From NCBI GenBank assembly GCA_946811695.1, contig OX328131.1:13818017-13882016 (forward strand): a DNA stretch of 64,000 nucleotides. The letters run 5' to 3'. This DNA comes from Gonocerus acuteangulatus (Eukaryota > Arthropoda > Insecta > Hemiptera > Coreidae). The position numbers and the translations under genes are program-made. Shown piece by piece: positions 33,015 through 44,436 of the stretch; the stretch's first letter is position 1; the number at the start of each line of letters is the position of its first letter. A model generated the notes under the pieces. That model was not told the DNA's origin. It saw only the letters and a list, made by a program, of their open reading frames with translations, and ran no database searches.

Positions 33015-33454
33015 GTAAGGGCGAATTAGAAAAATCTACTTTTTTTTTTTTTAATTTTATTTTCTGATTCAGAAAGATGTAGGTAACATGACGCTTCGGC
33101 TTTAGTTCTCTCACTGTTTCAAGTTAAAGTGAATAGCAGTATTATTGAATATACAAGTACATTAGAATCTTAAATTGAAAATACAGGTTTTCACATTCGG
33201 GGAGTTATAGTAAAAAAAAATCTGTTAACCAATTTTTTTAGTTTAGAAAACATATATTCAAGGTGAAGACCGCTATAGAAAGTAGGATAATGAAGCGAAA
33301 ACAGTTAAACCTGCATGAAACTTACTGAGTTTCGAGAATACTTTTTTTAAAAGTAGGAAGTTTGGGAAACTAACCACAAAATAACTGTTCCCTTAATCTA
33401 AATGGTCTAGTTTGAATAGAAAACAAAATTAACTTTCTTATCTACATGATAATT
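33015..33454. other. No gene seen
   Basis: AT-rich; poly-T at about 33040-33053. Confidence 0.5.
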
Positions 33455-35754
33455 GAATCGATCCATGCAAGAAGAACTTCAGTCAGTAACTTCACATTTC
33501 TATGTTACAAGGACTTCAGTACAATACATAGTTGCCATAGAAACATAGTCATCATTTTATTATTCCATGCAGATAATATTTTCGTTAGTATGAGTGATGA
33601 ATTCTATGTATCTAAAGGTAACTTCACATTTCTATGTTAGAAGGACTTCAGTACAATACATAGTTGCCATAGAAACATAGTCATCATTTTATTATTCCAT
33701 GCAGATAATATTTTCGTTAGTATGAGTGATGAATTCTATGTATATAAAGGTAACTTCACATTTCTATGTTAGAAGGACTTCAGTACAATACATAGTTGCC
33801 ATAGAAACATAGTCATCATTTTATTATTCCATGCAGATAATATTTTCGTTAGTATGAGTGATGAATTCTATGTATCTAAAGGTAACTTCACATTTCTATG
33901 TTAAAAGGACTTCAGTACAATACATAGTTGCCATAGAAACATAGTCATCATTTTATTATTCCATGCAGATAATATTTTCGTTAGTATGAGTGATGAATTC
34001 TATGTATCTAAAGATAACTTCACATTTCTATGTTAAAAGGACTTCAGTACAATACATAGTTGCCATAGAAACATAGTCATCATTTTATTACTCCATGCAG
34101 ATAATATTTTCGTTAGTATGAGTGATGAATTCTATGTATATAAAGGTAACTTCACATTTCTATGTTAAAAGGACTTCAGTACAATACATAGTTGCCATAG
34201 AAACATAGTCATCATTTTATTATTCCATGCAGATAATATTTTCGTTAGTATGAGTGATGAATTCTATGTATCTAAAGATAACTTCACATTTCTATGTTAA
34301 AAGGACTTCAGTACAATACATAGTTGCCATAGAAACATAGTCATCATTTTATTATTCCATGCAGATAATATTTTCGTTAGTATGAGTGACGAATTCTATG
34401 TATATAAAGGTAACTTCACATTTCTATGTTACAAGGACTTCAGTACAATACATAGTTGCCATAGAAACATAGTCATCATTTTATTATTCCATGCAGATAA
34501 TATTTTCGTTAGTATGAGTGACGAATTCTATGTATATAAAGGTAACTTCACATTTCTATGTTACAAGGACTTCAGTACAATACATAGTTGCCATAGAAAC
34601 ATAGTCATCATTTTATTATTCCATGCAGATAATATTTTCGTTAGTATGAGTGATGAATTCTATGTATCTAAAGGTAACTTCACATTTCTATGTTAGAAGG
34701 ACTTCAGTACAATACATAGTTGCCATAGAAACATAGTCATCATTTTATTATTCCATGCAGATAATATTTTCGTTAGTATGAGTGATGAATTCTATGTATC
34801 TAAAGATAACTTCACATTTCTATGTTAAAAGGACTTCAGTACAATACATAGTTGCCATAGAAACATAGTCATCATTTTATTATTCCATGCAGATAATATT
34901 TTCGTTAGTATGAGTGATGAATTCTATGTATCTAAAGGTAACTTCACATTTCTATGTTAAAAGGACTTCAGTACAATACATAGTTGCCATAGAAACATAG
35001 TCATCATTTTATTATTCCATGCAGATAATATTTTCGTTAGTATGAGTGATGAATTCTATGTATCTAAAGATAACTTCACATTTCTATGTTAAAAGGACTT
35101 CAGTACAATACATAGTTGCCATAGAAACATAGTCATCATTTTATTACTCCATGCAGATAATATTTTCGTTAGTATGAGTGATGAATTCTATGTATCTAAA
35201 GGTAACTTCACATTTCTATGTTAAAAGGACTTCAGTACAATACATAGTTGCCATAGAAACATAGTCATCATTTTATTATTCCATGCAGATAATATTTTCG
35301 TTAGTATGAGTGATGAATTCTATGTATCTAAAGATAACTTCACATTTCTATGTTAAAAGGACTTCAGTACAATACATAGTTGCCATAGAAACATAGTCAT
35401 TATTTTATTATTCCATGCAGATAATATTTTCGTTAGTATGAGTGATGAATTCTATGTATCTAAAGATAACTTCACATTTCTATGTTAAAAGGACTTCAGT
35501 ACAATACATAGTTGCCATAGAAACATAGTCATCATTTTATTATTCCATGCAGATAATATTTTCGTTAGTATGAGTGATGAATTCTATGTATCTAAAGGTA
35601 ACTTCACATTTCTATGTTAGAAGGACTTCAGTACAATACATAGTTGCCATAGAAACATAGTCATCATTTTATTATTCCATGCAGAAGGGGTTTCAGTCTA
35701 GTTTTCTAAAAACTATTGTTTTTGGACTGAAGCTCTTTTTGCATGGATCGATTC
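33455..35754. mobile_element. TIR element (family T), copy 2, filled with a 132-bp tandem array
   Basis: The left end GAATCGATCCATGCAAGAAG continues to AACTTCAGTCA. The right end is its complement, TGGACTGAAGCTCTTTTTGC to GGATCGATTC. These are the same terminal repeats as copy 1 (5825-6595). Almost the whole interior is the tandem array. No coding tail like that of copy 1 is present. Confidence 0.85.
33486..35684. repeat. 132-bp satellite array, about 16.7 copies
   Basis: The unit starts GTAACTTCACATTTCTATGT and includes CAGTACAATACATAGTTGCC, ATTCCATGCAGATAATATTT and GAATTCTATGTATCTAAAG. Copies differ by few positions (TTAAAAGG/TTAGAAGG/TTACAAGG; GTATCTAAAGG/GTATATAAAGG/AAAGATAAC). Because 132 is 44 codons, variants without the TAA/TAG give repeat-spanning frames (34382-34696), which are not evidence of a gene. 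Confidence 0.97.
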
Positions 35755-36170
35755 ATTTGGAGTGAAAGGTGCAGAATAAAAATCAACGCAGAAAAATTCA
35801 AACAAGTGTCATTCACTCTCATCCGGAGATCATGCTCTCCTGTTTACCTCAGGAACACTCCTCTCCCTGAATCAAACGAAGTTTGATATCTAGGATTATA
35901 CCTTGACAGCCGATGTCAGTCGGCTGTCAAGGTATAATCCCCCCCCCTCACACGAGACTGAAAAGACAGGAACTGAACAGACGATACGGACTACTTAGAC
36001 GACTCCTTCGACCCTCATCTAAATTTTCGATACAGAACAAACTAACGATAAACAAAACAATATGGACATACGGACTTGAACTCTGGGGATCTGCAAAACC
36101 ATCCAACATCAACAGAATACAGGCATTTCGTAGTATATCTGTATCATCAGACTTGATAATTGTACTTTTA
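35755..36170 (+). pseudogene. Jockey-clade RT fragment with a foldback duplication
   Basis: The frame reads CRIKINAEKFKQVSFTLIRR, SCSPVYLRNTPLPESNEV, a stop, then YLGLYLDSRC, the usual end of the Jockey polymerase domain. A 21-bp foldback follows (35893-35913 against 35920-35940). After it the protein resumes as TRLKRQELNRRYGLLRRLLR, PSSKFSIQNKLTINKTIWTY and GLELWGSAKPSNINRIQAF. So codons around LTWKEH were lost at the foldback. The fragment fades at about 36130-36170, near the Helitron. It belongs to the same clade as 24600-25102 but is older. Confidence 0.85.
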
Positions 36171-36212
36171 AATTTGTACAGATTTCAAATAAAAATAAAT
36201 CTATATGAATTA

Positions 36213-37333
36213 CTAGCTGTTACCCGGCGTGCCATCCTACACCTACTTTCTGCATATAGAAGAGCCCCAAAAAAATTAGAAACCAAAAGGGTATTATTAA
36301 AATCTAATAACACAATCCTGTAACTGTTTCGAACCCGTGACCTCCCAACTTTGAGTCCTAGACGACTTTGACCTAACCTGTAACACCCCCGTGTACATTT
36401 ATGCCAAGTTTGGTGAAAATCGGTCTAACGGAGTGGATTTTTATTAAAAAAAAAAAAAAAAAAAAAAAACATACAGACTGCAGCTGGTAGACGTTTTTGA
36501 TTTGGCCTATGACAATCCCCTGATCAAGACCAACCTGTGTGCCCAGTTTGATCAAAACATATAGAACGGTTTTGATTTCATAGGGAACAAACAAAGGCAG
36601 ACAGTTGGTAGAGGTTTTTGACCTAGCTTACGGCACTCTCCAGATTAGGATCTACCTGTGTACCGAGTTTAGTCAAAATCGGAAGAACAGCGTGGATTTG
36701 TATGAGGTACAAACTTACTGACAGACAGCCGGTAGACTTTTTTGACTTAGCCTACGACACTCCCCAGATTAAGATCTACATGTGTACCGAGTTTAGTCGA
36801 TATCGGACGAACGGTGTGGATTTGTATGAGGGACAAACATAATCGAACGAACGGTGTGGATTTTTATAAGGGACAAACATACATACTGACAGTTATAAGA
36901 CGTTTTTGACTTAGTCTACGACACTCCTCAGATTAAGATCTACATGTGTACTGAGTTTAGTCGAAATCGGACGAACGGTGTGGATTTTTATAAGGGACAA
37001 ACATACATACTGACAGTTATAAGACGTTTTTGACTTAGTCTACGACACTCCCCAGATTATGATCTACATGTGTACCGAGTTTAGTCAAAATCGGACGAAC
37101 GGTGTGGAGACGGTATCGAGTTTATTCAAAATCGGACGAACGGTGCGGATTTGTATAAGGCACAAACGTACAGACAGACAGCTGGTAGATTTTTTTGACT
37201 TAGCCTAGGAAATTTCCCGTATCAAGACCTACCTGTCTGCCAAGTTTGGTCCAAATCGGTCAAACGGTGTGGATTTGTATAAGGAACAAACAAACAGACA
37301 AACAGACAGACACGTGATTTTTATACATATAGA
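36213..37333 (-). mobile_element. Non-autonomous Helitron, complete ends (family H2)
   Basis: Minus strand: the 5' end is TCTATATGTATAAAAATCAC (TC at 37333-37332, preceded by A). The 3' end is GGCACGCCGGGTAACAGCTAG (CTAG at 36216-36213, followed by T). A/T flanks and TC...CTAG ends are the Helitron hallmarks; the 3' hairpin is weak. The interior is about seven degenerate units of about 120 bases, each with a CCAAGTTTGGTCAAAATCGG-like core. It encodes neither Rep nor helicase. Confidence 0.85.
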
Positions 37334-37639
37334 TTTGTTGGTAAAATATTCCCTAAAATCAAACTTACAAAATAAATTGTTGGCTCAAAACTTTTTTTTG
37401 AATCTTAATGATAAGAAAGATAGATATTTATGCGCCTAATTAGAAAAATTATTCAATACAATAATAATATAAATTATTAAAAATAATATTTATTGTGTCC
37501 TGCTTCAATGGCGATAACACAAACAACAGTATCCTCTAGCTATTTTAAGAAATCAGCATGGTTATTGGTGTTGGAAGTGTGTGTGGTCATGTAATGGTTT
37601 AGACTTATGGTTCACCTATAAATAGAGCTTAGTATCAAT
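37334..37639. other. No gene seen
   Basis: AT-rich sequence without a supported feature. Confidence 0.5.
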
Positions 37640-37717
37640 GGAAATATAATATCTTATAAGCCAACATTGCAGACGTTCATCAAATAAGGTTGCATAGTCC
37701 TGTATTCTTGAGGTAGG

Positions 37718-37909
37718 TCAGTATAGTGTTGATGTACTGGCTACATGTTTAATCGTAAGTTCTGTGTTACATATGTTGCATATTGGTTTGTGGCGTCTTG
37801 TCATAAGAAATTCGTGGGTAAGTCGAGTATGTCCAATCCGTAAACGAGCGAGGGCAACTTCTTCTCGTTTAAAAATAATATCCATTGCCAAAGAAAAATG
37901 TTCATACAA
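37718..37909 (-). pseudogene. LINE ORF2 C-terminal zinc-knuckle tail
   Basis: The frame reads EHFSLAMDIIFKREEVALAR then LRIGHTRLTHEFLMTRRHKP and ICNICNTELTIKHVASTSTL. RLRIGHTRLTHEFLM and CxxC...H match the same tail as 3520-3770 and 18103-18283, here the best preserved. A more upstream minus-strand piece at about 37950-38080 (YRDFIIEISLNNNESERIST) may belong to the same ORF2. It probably once continued from the endonuclease remnant across the deleted RT. Confidence 0.85.
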
Positions 37910-38162
37910 AACATCATACTTTAAATATATTGATTATATTTTTGTTATCACATTTATATCTGGTTGAATAATATCTTTATTTGCTTCCGCAATTATTTTA
38001 TCAATTGTTGATATTCTTTCTGACTCATTGTTATTTAAAGATATTTCAATTATAAAGTCACGATAAGTAATAGTGTAAAACTAAGAGACATTTTCTTGTA
38101 GTTAAAAAATTGACTGAAAGTTTCGTTTTTTTATTTATTTATTTATTTTAATTATCCTGCCT

Positions 38163-38625
38163 CTACCCCATTGGGTCATTGGTAGCTCGGTCTTCTATAG
38201 CTGTAGTATGTCCGTTGAAATCACCAACGATCACTACTGGCTTCGGAAGTTGAAACACTATCTGATGAAAGTAGAAATCTTGGTTTGGGGCTATATATAC
38301 GTTGCATATCGAGATTGGGTCTGGGTTGTGTATTTGAACAGCTATTGCCTCCAGATGTGTTTTAAGTTTTACTTCTTGTGCTACGATGGTGTTTGTAATT
38401 AAAACGGCGACACCTCCCCAGGTCGACGAAGCTTTTGCTTGACCTCTTCGAAATATTTGCAGCTCTTTAAGGTTTGTTATCATGGAAGGTTGTTGATGAG
38501 TTTCTTCTAAATATATCACATGGGGTTGTTTTTCATTTATTAATATTTTTAGGTACCTACTCGTAGTGTCTATTAAAGCCATCGCAGGTCCACTGGAGAA
38601 TATGTAATTTTGGATTGTTTGACAT
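38163..38625 (-). pseudogene. LINE ORF2 apurinic-type endonuclease, N-terminal part
   Basis: ATG at 38625 opens MSNNPKLHILQWTCDGFNRH, the usual ORF2 start (LQWNCNG-like). A one-base shift near 38570 moves into ILINEKQPHVIYLEETHQQP, GGVAVLITN, HNPDPISICNVYIAPNQ and PKPVVIVGDFNGHTTAIEDR. These are endonuclease/exonuclease/phosphatase motifs: the ExxH Glu, the NVY(x)xP strand and the catalytic GDFNxH. The domain nicks target DNA in target-primed reverse transcription. The frame stops at 38163, before the C-terminal SDH motif. It lies about 100 bases downstream of ORF1, the normal spacing. Confidence 0.9.
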
Positions 38626-38729
38626 GATGGTTTAAATAATAACCTAAATATTTGTTAAATGAGATTTGTTAAAAAAAAAAAAGAAAAAAAAAGAAAAAGT
38701 AAATTAAACATATGTTGATTAAACCTTAA

Positions 38730-40061
38730 CTATTGGTCGTTCCCGCGAGTATTTTTTCGATCAGAATAACTTGACTCTGGCTTAGAGGAATTCTGAATGT
38801 CCTTCGATACACCTAGTGATTTAAGTAGCTTGGTTATTCGGATTTTCGCAGACCTATTCTTGCGAATGTTTCTGCGGGTATCAAGGAGCATTTTGACAAT
38901 TCCATCTATATCTGAGGTGAATTCTGAAATAACCTCTTGTGCGTTTTTCTCCTGAAGTGTTATCTGCAGAATAGATTCAAGTTGAGAGAATGTTATTGGA
39001 TATTTTGATTTATTCTTCTCTATGAAAGGCTTCACTTCTTCAAGACTGAAAGCTCGGGAAGGCGTAGAGTGTTCTGAACTCTTATCCAGATTATTTAAGT
39101 TCATTTGAATTGGTGCTTCAGAGTGTCCAGGAGAGCTTTTCGTTTCTTCTTTCTGTAGAATTTCTCCCGCGTTATCCAATTTGTGGTTTGTTATATTTAA
39201 TTGAGGTACTTGGAGAAGTGGTTTAGGTTCTGGAGTAGAGCTCGTATTTTCGTGTTTCGTAGTATCCAGCACATCAGTTTTATCTGCCGCCATAAGCGTC
39301 TGTTCTATTGCATTATCAGCGATATTGTTGCTTAAAGACTGCTCAGTTACATTTAGAATTTTGGGATTTTCTTTTATAGAAGGCTGTAAATTGGATGGGA
39401 CACTTTTGTTTAGAAGTGAAGAGGTAATAGTTAGCCTGTTAGACGACTCAGAATTTGAATTCGATGGGAAATTAATGTCTTGATTAGAGATAGTATCATT
39501 AGGTTTATTTCTAGTGTACCCACATTTAGTACTGATGTGGCCCATTTCACCACATCTCAGGCACTTGGCGTCATCACCTAGAAATATCCTGTAAGTATCT
39601 CCTTCATAGTCGACTAAAACGGATGATGGAATAACTGTATTTTCGTTTTTTATAAATACTTGTCTCCTAGAGCTCAGGACGTGTGAATATGATTTGTCAT
39701 TTAAGCCAACTCGAAGAAAGCTTATAGCAGACAGCAAGGTTATGTTTAAATCATTTAACCTTTTTTCAATTATTTCCGAAGGTATATACGGTGGGGCATT
39801 TGATATTACCAAGCGTTTTGAAGGTATTATGAGTCTGCGAGCAGGAACAAATTCATTATTGATGGTAATTCCTTTGTGGTTAGAAATAAATTCATCAACA
39901 CATTTGAGACTTGAGAGGAAGATGGAAATGCGGTTGTTGGATATTCTAGTTGCAAACAAGATGTTACTCGGACCAACAAGTTCACCTGTTGCATAAATAT
40001 ATTTGGAAATAGGCGTGTCATCCAAAGCAGGGAAGAGTATTCCCTGATCCTTGTTAGGCAC
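38730..40061 (-). CDS. LINE ORF1 (Gag-like nucleic-acid-binding protein)
   Basis: An uninterrupted frame of 443 codons, and the only long intact frame in the window. The N-terminal half carries two modules seen in Jockey-type ORF1 proteins: GPSNILFATRISNNRISIFL, then FVPARRLIIPSKRLVISNAP and ISFLRVGLNDKSYSHVLSSR, a fold binding RNA. One zinc knuckle follows at about residues 167-180, CLRCGEMGHISTKC (CX2CX4HX4C). The rest is Ser/Asn/Thr-rich linker and a basic C-terminus. The frame stays open upstream of this Met to about 40164 (RSIPRDLPSENLAVQTNTKP), so the true start may lie before 40061. Intactness next to a shattered ORF2 is notable. Expression cannot be judged. Confidence 0.9.
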   Translation of the reverse strand: MPNKDQGILFPALDDTPISKYIYATGELVGPSNILFATRISNNRISIFLSSLKCVDEFISNHKGITINNEFVPARRLIIPSKRLVISNAPPYIPSEIIEKRLNDLNITLLSAISFLRVGLNDKSYSHVLSSRRQVFIKNENTVIPSSVLVDYEGDTYRIFLGDDAKCLRCGEMGHISTKCGYTRNKPNDTISNQDINFPSNSNSESSNRLTITSSLLNKSVPSNLQPSIKENPKILNVTEQSLSNNIADNAIEQTLMAADKTDVLDTTKHENTSSTPEPKPLLQVPQLNITNHKLDNAGEILQKEETKSSPGHSEAPIQMNLNNLDKSSEHSTPSRAFSLEEVKPFIEKNKSKYPITFSQLESILQITLQEKNAQEVISEFTSDIDGIVKMLLDTRRNIRKNRSAKIRITKLLKSLGVSKDIQNSSKPESSYSDRKNTRGNDQ

Positions 40062-40327
40062 TGCTACGGAAGGCTGTTTATTACGACGAGTTACATTAGC
40101 AAAGGTTGGTTTGGTGTTGGTTTGAACTGCAAGGTTCTCGCTAGGGAGATCCCTAGGGATAGATCGCTAGGGAGAAGCCACTGCTGCCTTGATCTTCTTC
40201 AAAATCTACGGCAAACTTATGTAGATGTAACTTACAGGCAGTAGGTTCTTTTCCTCCTATCTTCGTGAATAGTAGGTCTTCTATAAGCTGATAGTATTGA
40301 GAAGAAATGCAGCAATGAAAATTTACG

Positions 40328-40473
40328 TTTTAGCGCGGTTCCTCCTTCCCACACAGGGAGGAACCCCGCTTATAAGGTTGATACAATGAAACAATCCGGA
40401 AGTGCGGACTAGAAAATTTCGCGTTTCAGAACCCCTAGAGACCGAAAATAACGGTGGTTCAAATTTGTATATA

Positions 40474-40526
<53 letters not shown>

Positions 40527-41885
40527 CTGTTCGCTCATTTCTGGCTTCCCTAATGGTCCGATTGTGATGAAATTTGGTACAAAAATCCGTCTTCCAATTT
40601 GAAAGATCAAGTTCGTTAACCAGCAGAATCCGCTTACTGGAAGATGGCGTTTGGGGCGAAAATCGCGAAAAAAAAATCGTAACGCTTACGTTTTTGAGTT
40701 CATAAGCTTGTAAGTACTCGTTTTATAGGCTTCTCGGGCTACGAAAACGAATGAAACCATTTTCAATGCGATAGCTTAAACCGTTTCCGAGAAAATTGGA
40801 AAAATAATTTTTGAATACCGTTTTTGGTTTGGGTACTTAGAATCAATGGATTCAGTTGAAACATTTTCTGCATGTTCTACTTTCATTAAAACTAATATGT
40901 TGAAATTTTTGTTACGTTTGGAGTTAAGGAAGGGTTAGAATAAAATATTTTATTAACAGACATAAAAAATTTTGGTAACTTCGTGTACTTTCCTTAATAT
41001 TTCGAAAAAGGTTGAGAATCTTGCAAAACGTAAGATCACCATTAGAAAGATAACTAAATGCTCTACAAAAATGGTTCTAATGAAAGTTTTGATTAGGCGA
41101 TGTCAATCGGAGAAATAAGTGCTTAAACCTTTAAAGTAATTGATTTCGCTTATTCGAACTGTTCTTGTTGTCTTTGATTTTGGTACTTAGAATTATGGGA
41201 TTCAATTGAACCATTTCCTGCATGTTCGAATTTCATCAACACTAATATGTTCAAATTTTGTTTACGTTTGGAGAAAAGAAAGGGTTAGAATAAAATATTT
41301 TATTAACGGACAAGAAAAGTTTTGGTAACTCTGTATACTTTCGTTAGTATCTCGAAAACCGTTGACAATCTTGGGAATCAGAAGGTTACCATTCGAAAGC
41401 TTACTAAATGATCTACAAAAAAGGTTCTAAAGAAAGTTTTAATTAGGCCATGTCAATCGGAGAAATAAGTGCTTAAAACTTTAAAGTAATTGATTTCGTT
41501 TATTCGAACTGTTCTTTTGTCTGTTTTATTCCTTGTTATTTTTAAATTGCTTATATTCGGATAATGTATTTGACAATAAAACAGATTAAGTAAAATAAGA
41601 AGATCAATTTATTGTTAAAAATGTAGCGTTCAAAGAGAGAGATCCCAAAGCTTTCCAAATGCCTCTGAGTGGAGGCCTTTCTGCCCGACTTATGGGCTAG
41701 CTGACCCATACAGGTAAGATTGTAAATCAAGACCTTTCAAGACTGGTTTGTTTGAGATTTCATTTGGATAGGTGTTTCACTATTGATCTAAGCAAAGTAA
41801 TAACTGTTTCTATTTTATGCCTTCATAAACACTAAAGATAAGAACGGAACCGCGCTAAGATGACGCAGCTCCTGCGAATCGGACT
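40328..41885 (-). mobile_element. Element B1 (Helentron/HINE-like), short copy
   Basis: Minus strand: the 5' end is AGTCCGATTCGCAGGAGCTG at 41885, then TCTTAGCGCGGTTCCG. The 3' end is the hairpin GGTTCCTCC...GGGAGGAACC (40337-40365) and GCGCTAAAA ending 40328. An (AT)n tract is at 40477-40521. A segment of about 340 bases (with AAGGGTTAGAATAAAATATT) is duplicated at about 40827-41165 and 41180-41510. It lacks the hAT-like MITE present in B2 and B3. Confidence 0.85.
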
Positions 41886-42474
41886 TTTTTACATTTACAT
41901 CCCAGCTGGTAATCTCGAAAGTTTCGTTTTTATTTTTTTGGTAAGTAATTACTTTTGCTGCTGCATTTTTGTGTTTGTTGATTTAGGAGAGTTTAATAAT
42001 TAATTGAGAGTCTCTTCAATTTTAACTGGAATATTTGAATACTTAGAACCACTCCCTGCTTAGAGATAATTCATTCCACGAATCTAAGTAATAGGAATAT
42101 TTCCAGAGTCCACGTGCAAGGGTTTATCTTGAGGAGATATGCTTATGCCACATCGATCGGAGAGTAAAGTGATTTTTCTCTTTAGAATGGAAATGGATTT
42201 TTATAACACGATTTTTAACAATTTCTAATGATCATACACACATAATTATAATAACTACTTTATAATATATATAATTTTGTATCTGAAAGAAGAATGTTAT
42301 GTTGGAACATTTTGTATTTCCTTTTGTGTACATTGAGTAAACTCGAACATGTTTAGTAATACATAAATATAATTTAAGTATAATTAATTATTACATGAAG
42401 AAAAACATGTAAAATGAGCTAATCAATAATATGAAAAACAAAAATCAAATATCTGAAATAACACCGGGGATAGG
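41886..42474. other. No gene; dispersed repeat partner of 21300-21420
   Basis: 41990-42110 is the inverted match to 21300-21420. The remainder shows nothing. Confidence 0.6.
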
Positions 42475-44350
42475 CTTCCTTGGAGACACCTGTTTTTTTT
42501 TTTTTTTTTCATTAACTTCTGAATCAGGAATTTCAATAAATTTAATCAGGGGTTTGTAATGTATTACTAATATATTTCCTATCCCTAGAATAATTGCCTC
42601 GAAGAAAAGGCAAAAAATATCACATCGAGTCTTGAGCCTACTTAGGAGTTTATACAAAACCGGGTAAATAAATGGACTTGATCCAAATTTTTTTCATTAA
42701 ATGTTCAGTAATTTTAAATTTTATTTTGTATTAACTCCTAAATAATATTTTTCAAACAACTTTTGGTGACCAAGGACAGTGCAACCTGTTTGAAACGTCA
42801 GGAAATGTCAAAACAAATATTTATAATACACGTGATGAATCCTGTCATAGCTTTTTACGGCTCGACACCTTTACTAACACTTGTTGGTGGTCCCATGAAA
42901 AAATGTTGAGTACCATAGTATATATGCCTAGTTCCTAGGATCTATTTTCATTATTTCTTATGATAGTACACACACAATTATAATAATCGTGTTAAATATC
43001 TGTATGTCAAATACTATATTGTAACGTTTTGTTTTTAATTCTTGTACAGAATGTATTCATTGGAATTTTGTTTACAAATAGATACATGATTTCATGTATG
43101 ATGAGCAAAACATAAATATTATATATAGTAAATAACAATGGTGTTACTTATACTTGGGGTACACCAGATTTTCTTTTTTCGTTTTTAATTTCATTAGCTT
43201 TCAAATCAGGAGTTTCAATACATTTAATCAGGTTTTGTAAGGTAATACTAATACATTTCCCGCTCCTTGGAATAATTGTCTCTGAGAAAGCTTCGACCAA
43301 ACACGAGAATGCTTGAAATAACACAGCCTCGGAGCCTACGTGCTAAAGAGCCTGGAATATTAAAGTGATTCTGTTCAGAGCCCCATAGAAATGGGTTTTT
43401 ACTATTGCGTTTAAACTCAGCTGTTCAACTCTCAGACTATACAAACCTGCCTTAACTGCAGGTTGGGAATTGAACGATTCAAATATACGATTAATTGCAC
43501 TTCTAATCGTTTGTCTGACGACTACGTATTAACCTGCAACTGCTTGATACAAGGAGACTTTACAAGTAATCTATTCTAAAGTAATTATTTTTATTTATTT
43601 TGATATATCCTCGATACAAATGCAAAGTAACGGATATGAAAAAATGCATCTTTCATTGTCAATCTTTACTAATTTCTGCTGGACTCATGTACGTCAAATT
43701 CTTGAATCTTAGATCACTCTATTAAAGGGAAAGTATTCCACTATCAAAAGGTCAAATCTGCCGAATATTTGACAGTCCAAAAAGAAGTTATGAATAAATG
43801 CTTTTCCACTCTGAAAATTGGTGATTTTCACATTCGATACTTTGAATTTGTAGCGACGATATTATATAAAATGAATTTTCAAAATAAATTTATTTTGCAT
43901 GTTTTTGAATAAATTATATATTTTATATAATTCACTTGAAATTATTTCATACTTTTATTTTTATATTATATGTTTACTTATTATTTAGAAAATTTTCTTG
44001 ATTTTTTTATTCGTAAATAAAGTAATAAATTAGGTTAAACCAGAATTTTTGAAGATATATTATCCAAGTTAAAAGTACTCCTTATTGTTTGAGATATCAA
44101 TACGTATATATACCGATGGGAGGGTATAATGTAATTAATATGAAATTAGTTTAATTAATCTATCGATCTAGTCCAGTAGGCTTAGCTCTAAACTAAAATG
44201 ACTTATTATCATCGGTGAAACATAAACCCGGATAGACTACAGATAATTTGCATTTCCTGTTCAATATGCATTTAATCAGTCCATTCTATACGCCAAGCGT
44301 CGAGATGTGTAATCCTCTGACGTATAGTGGAGCGTATGATTCCAGATAGA
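42475..44350 (-). repeat. Long dispersed repeat F, copy 2, interrupted by MITE E
   Basis: Complement of F1 (25670-27840) in the same segment order: CGTAGGCTCCGAGGCTGTG at about 43325, TTTTTCATGGGACCACCAAC near 42890, and ATACGCTCCACTATACGTCA near 44320. MITE E sits inside at 43608-43859. Confidence 0.8.
43608..43859. mobile_element. MITE E, copy 2 (TA duplication)
   Basis: The TIRs TCCTCGATACAAATGCAAAG and the complement ending AGCGACGA are flanked by TA (43606-43607, 43860-43861). The 252-bp interior matches 24001-24251. The corresponding position in F1 (about 26155-26175) has no insertion. Confidence 0.9.
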
Positions 44351-44384
44351 TACATCAAATTGAATAAATATGTGTATATACTTA

Positions 44385-44431
<47 letters not shown>
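44385..44431. repeat. (AT)n microsatellite
   Basis: An AT run at the edge of F2. Confidence 0.9.

Positions 44432-44436
<5 letters not shown>

Larger units (their letters stand above)
37640..40170 (-). mobile_element. Non-LTR retrotransposon with ORF1, partial ORF2 and internal deletion
   Basis: On the minus strand the order is ORF1 (38730-40061), the endonuclease start (38163-38625), a gap where the reverse transcriptase should be, then the C-terminal zinc tail (37718-37909). The polymerase, about 2 kb, is deleted. No target duplication or clear tail could be placed. Confidence 0.85.

Noticed and set aside
33446..34696. Frames of 64-104 codons across the 132-bp array
   Set aside because: The unit is 44 codons long, so a frame stays open by arithmetic; most units contain a stop.
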